Positions 6,865 to 7,415 of a stretch of 7,415 nucleotides of DNA are shown here, piece by piece (within the stretch, counting starts at the first letter, position 1; the number at the start of each line of letters is the position of its first letter). The stretch covers positions 1 through 7,415 of the forward strand of contig JBJOPY010000300.1 in NCBI GenBank assembly GCA_046050405.1, written 5' to 3'. This DNA comes from JADKCL01 sp046050405. Lineage in GTDB: Bacteria; Bacteroidota; Bacteroidia; J057; JADKCL01. The notes beneath the pieces were generated by a model that was not told the DNA's origin, did no database searches, and worked only from the letters and a program-made list of their open reading frames with translations. Both the position numbers and the translations under genes were made by a program.

Positions 6865-7032
6865 AGGCTGTGCCGGGCTTGACAGAAACTACCTGAGCGA
6901 ATACTGCGACAGGCTCAGTCGGCGGTATAGGTATAGTGGAGTCAGGTGCTGGAGAAGGCTCGCCGTCACTGCAACATGCCGCTGGAACCAAGCCGAATGC
7001 TTCCTGGCAAAGTTCCCAGGCAGCGTATTCCC

Positions 7033-7415
7033 CTACGCATCCGGGATATTGGGCTCCACCAGATGCTTCAGCTTTTCAAATGATTCCTGCCAGCCCAGAT
7101 AGCACATCTCTGTGGGTATGGCATCGGGAATCCCTTCCTGGGTGGCGAATAGCTCGGTGCCGCAGAGCACCCGTCTGAATTCAATGGTGGTGATCATTTG
7201 CCCGGGCAGATTCGGGTCGTCAAACTGATCCGAATACTTCAAGCGTTCATTCGGGATGATTTCCAGGTATTCGCCACTGAAGGAGTGATTGTTGCCTGTG
7301 GAAAAGTTGGTGAACGACATTTGGTAGGTTCCACCAATTTTTACATCCATGCTGTGCACTTTGCACAGGAAGCCATACGGTGGCAACCAAAAAGCCATTG
7401 CATCCGAATCCGTGA
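7033..7415 (-). CDS. SRPBCC / AHSA1-type domain protein (5' end outside window)
   Basis: 126 complete codons end at a TAG (7033-7035), and the frame is open to the window edge. The first residues, TDSDAMAFWLPPYGF, match the early helix of AHSA1-type proteins ('T-(D/P)-x-D-A-(I/M)-x-x-W'), so the Met at 7398 is internal and roughly 15-25 N-terminal residues are missing. Next come a beta strand with VKIGGTYQMSF, SFSGEYLEIIPNERLKYS (typical 'G-x-(Y/V)-x-E-(I/V)-x-P-x-(E/K)-R-(I/L)-x-(Y/F)-(S/T)'), MITTIEFRRVLCGTELFATQ, and a C-terminal helix with GWQESFEKLKHLVEP. The helix-grip fold binds hydrophobic ligands in the family; the ligand here is unknown. It is a soluble, cytoplasmic protein with no signal visible. 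It reads toward the giant gene, but the 378-base gap argues for separate transcription. The family call is firm, the function open. Confidence 0.9.
   Translation of the reverse strand, partial: TDSDAMAFWLPPYGFLCKVHSMDVKIGGTYQMSFTNFSTGNNHSFSGEYLEIIPNERLKYSDQFDDPNLPGQMITTIEFRRVLCGTELFATQEGIPDAIPTEMCYLGWQESFEKLKHLVEPNIPDA

Larger units (their letters stand above)
6655..7032. other. 378-base intergenic region
   Basis: This gap lies between two genes read in the same direction. I find no convincing coding sequence: the short open frames on both strands have no recognisable domain. The part next to the giant gene is AT-rich, as expected for a Bacteroidota promoter. On the minus strand it contains ATTTG and TAATTTAC, but no clean TAnnTTTG/-33 TTTG pair at the usual spacing, so I do not call a promoter. 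The start has A-rich AAAGATATAGAT in front of the ATG and no GGAGG-like site, normal for this phylum. Downstream of the AHSA1-type gene I see no terminator with a T-tract. The palindrome and the tRNA-like segment are listed separately. Confidence 0.7.

Noticed and set aside
6731..6991. 86-codon minus-strand open frame in the gap as a small gene
   Set aside because: It has no recognised domain and a Pro/Cys-rich random-looking composition. Its tail is translated from the tRNA-like segment. It could be translated, but nothing supports that.
7003..7020. CCTGG/CCAGG hairpin downstream of the AHSA1-type gene as a terminator
   Set aside because: The stem is only 5 bp with an 8-base loop, and no T-tract follows in the direction of transcription.
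6848..7178. Plus-strand open frames of 80-84 codons (6848-7102 and 6936-7178)
   Set aside because: They overlap each other and the AHSA1-type gene on the other strand, and show no domain or start signal.

Overview
The window suggests a member of the Bacteroidota, possibly of the Chitinophagia/Saprospiria type. The main evidence is the giant secreted protein, whose motifs are typical of very large proteins from that phylum. The lack of an obvious Shine-Dalgarno sequence before its start also fits. The DNA is moderately GC-rich by eye. This assignment is inferred from protein style, not from a marker gene.

Layout: almost all of the window (1-6654) is one uninterrupted minus-strand reading frame of 2218 codons. 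It starts at 6654 and is still open at position 1, so the gene is truncated at its 3' end by the window edge. The protein has an N-terminal signal peptide, then an Rhs/SpvB-like opening module with the sequence SWVGLGWNLSPG. A charged, Ser-rich linker and a long series of conserved family modules follow (DRWGNY, GGEVHVQYEQGDYA, HEFYTSRD, YDDF, LRSGFKNQ landmarks). A less familiar stretch comes next, and then at least three PKD-type immunoglobulin-like domains, the last with a textbook WDFGDG motif. No YD (Rhs) repeats and no Rhs core are visible up to the edge. The C-terminus, where a sorting signal or effector would be, lies outside.

Positions 6655-7032 are a 378-base gap. It contains a perfect 17-bp palindrome and a short segment resembling the T-arm/3' end of a tRNA. 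No convincing gene is seen in it.

Positions 7033-7415 hold the 3' part of a second minus-strand gene, an SRPBCC/AHSA1-type small-ligand-binding-fold protein whose start lies beyond the window. It is transcribed toward the giant gene. The gap, and the lack of any functional link, suggest separate units. No RNA gene, CRISPR array, insertion sequence or complete mobile element is supported. The long plus-strand open frames are codon-aligned antisense shadows of the giant gene.
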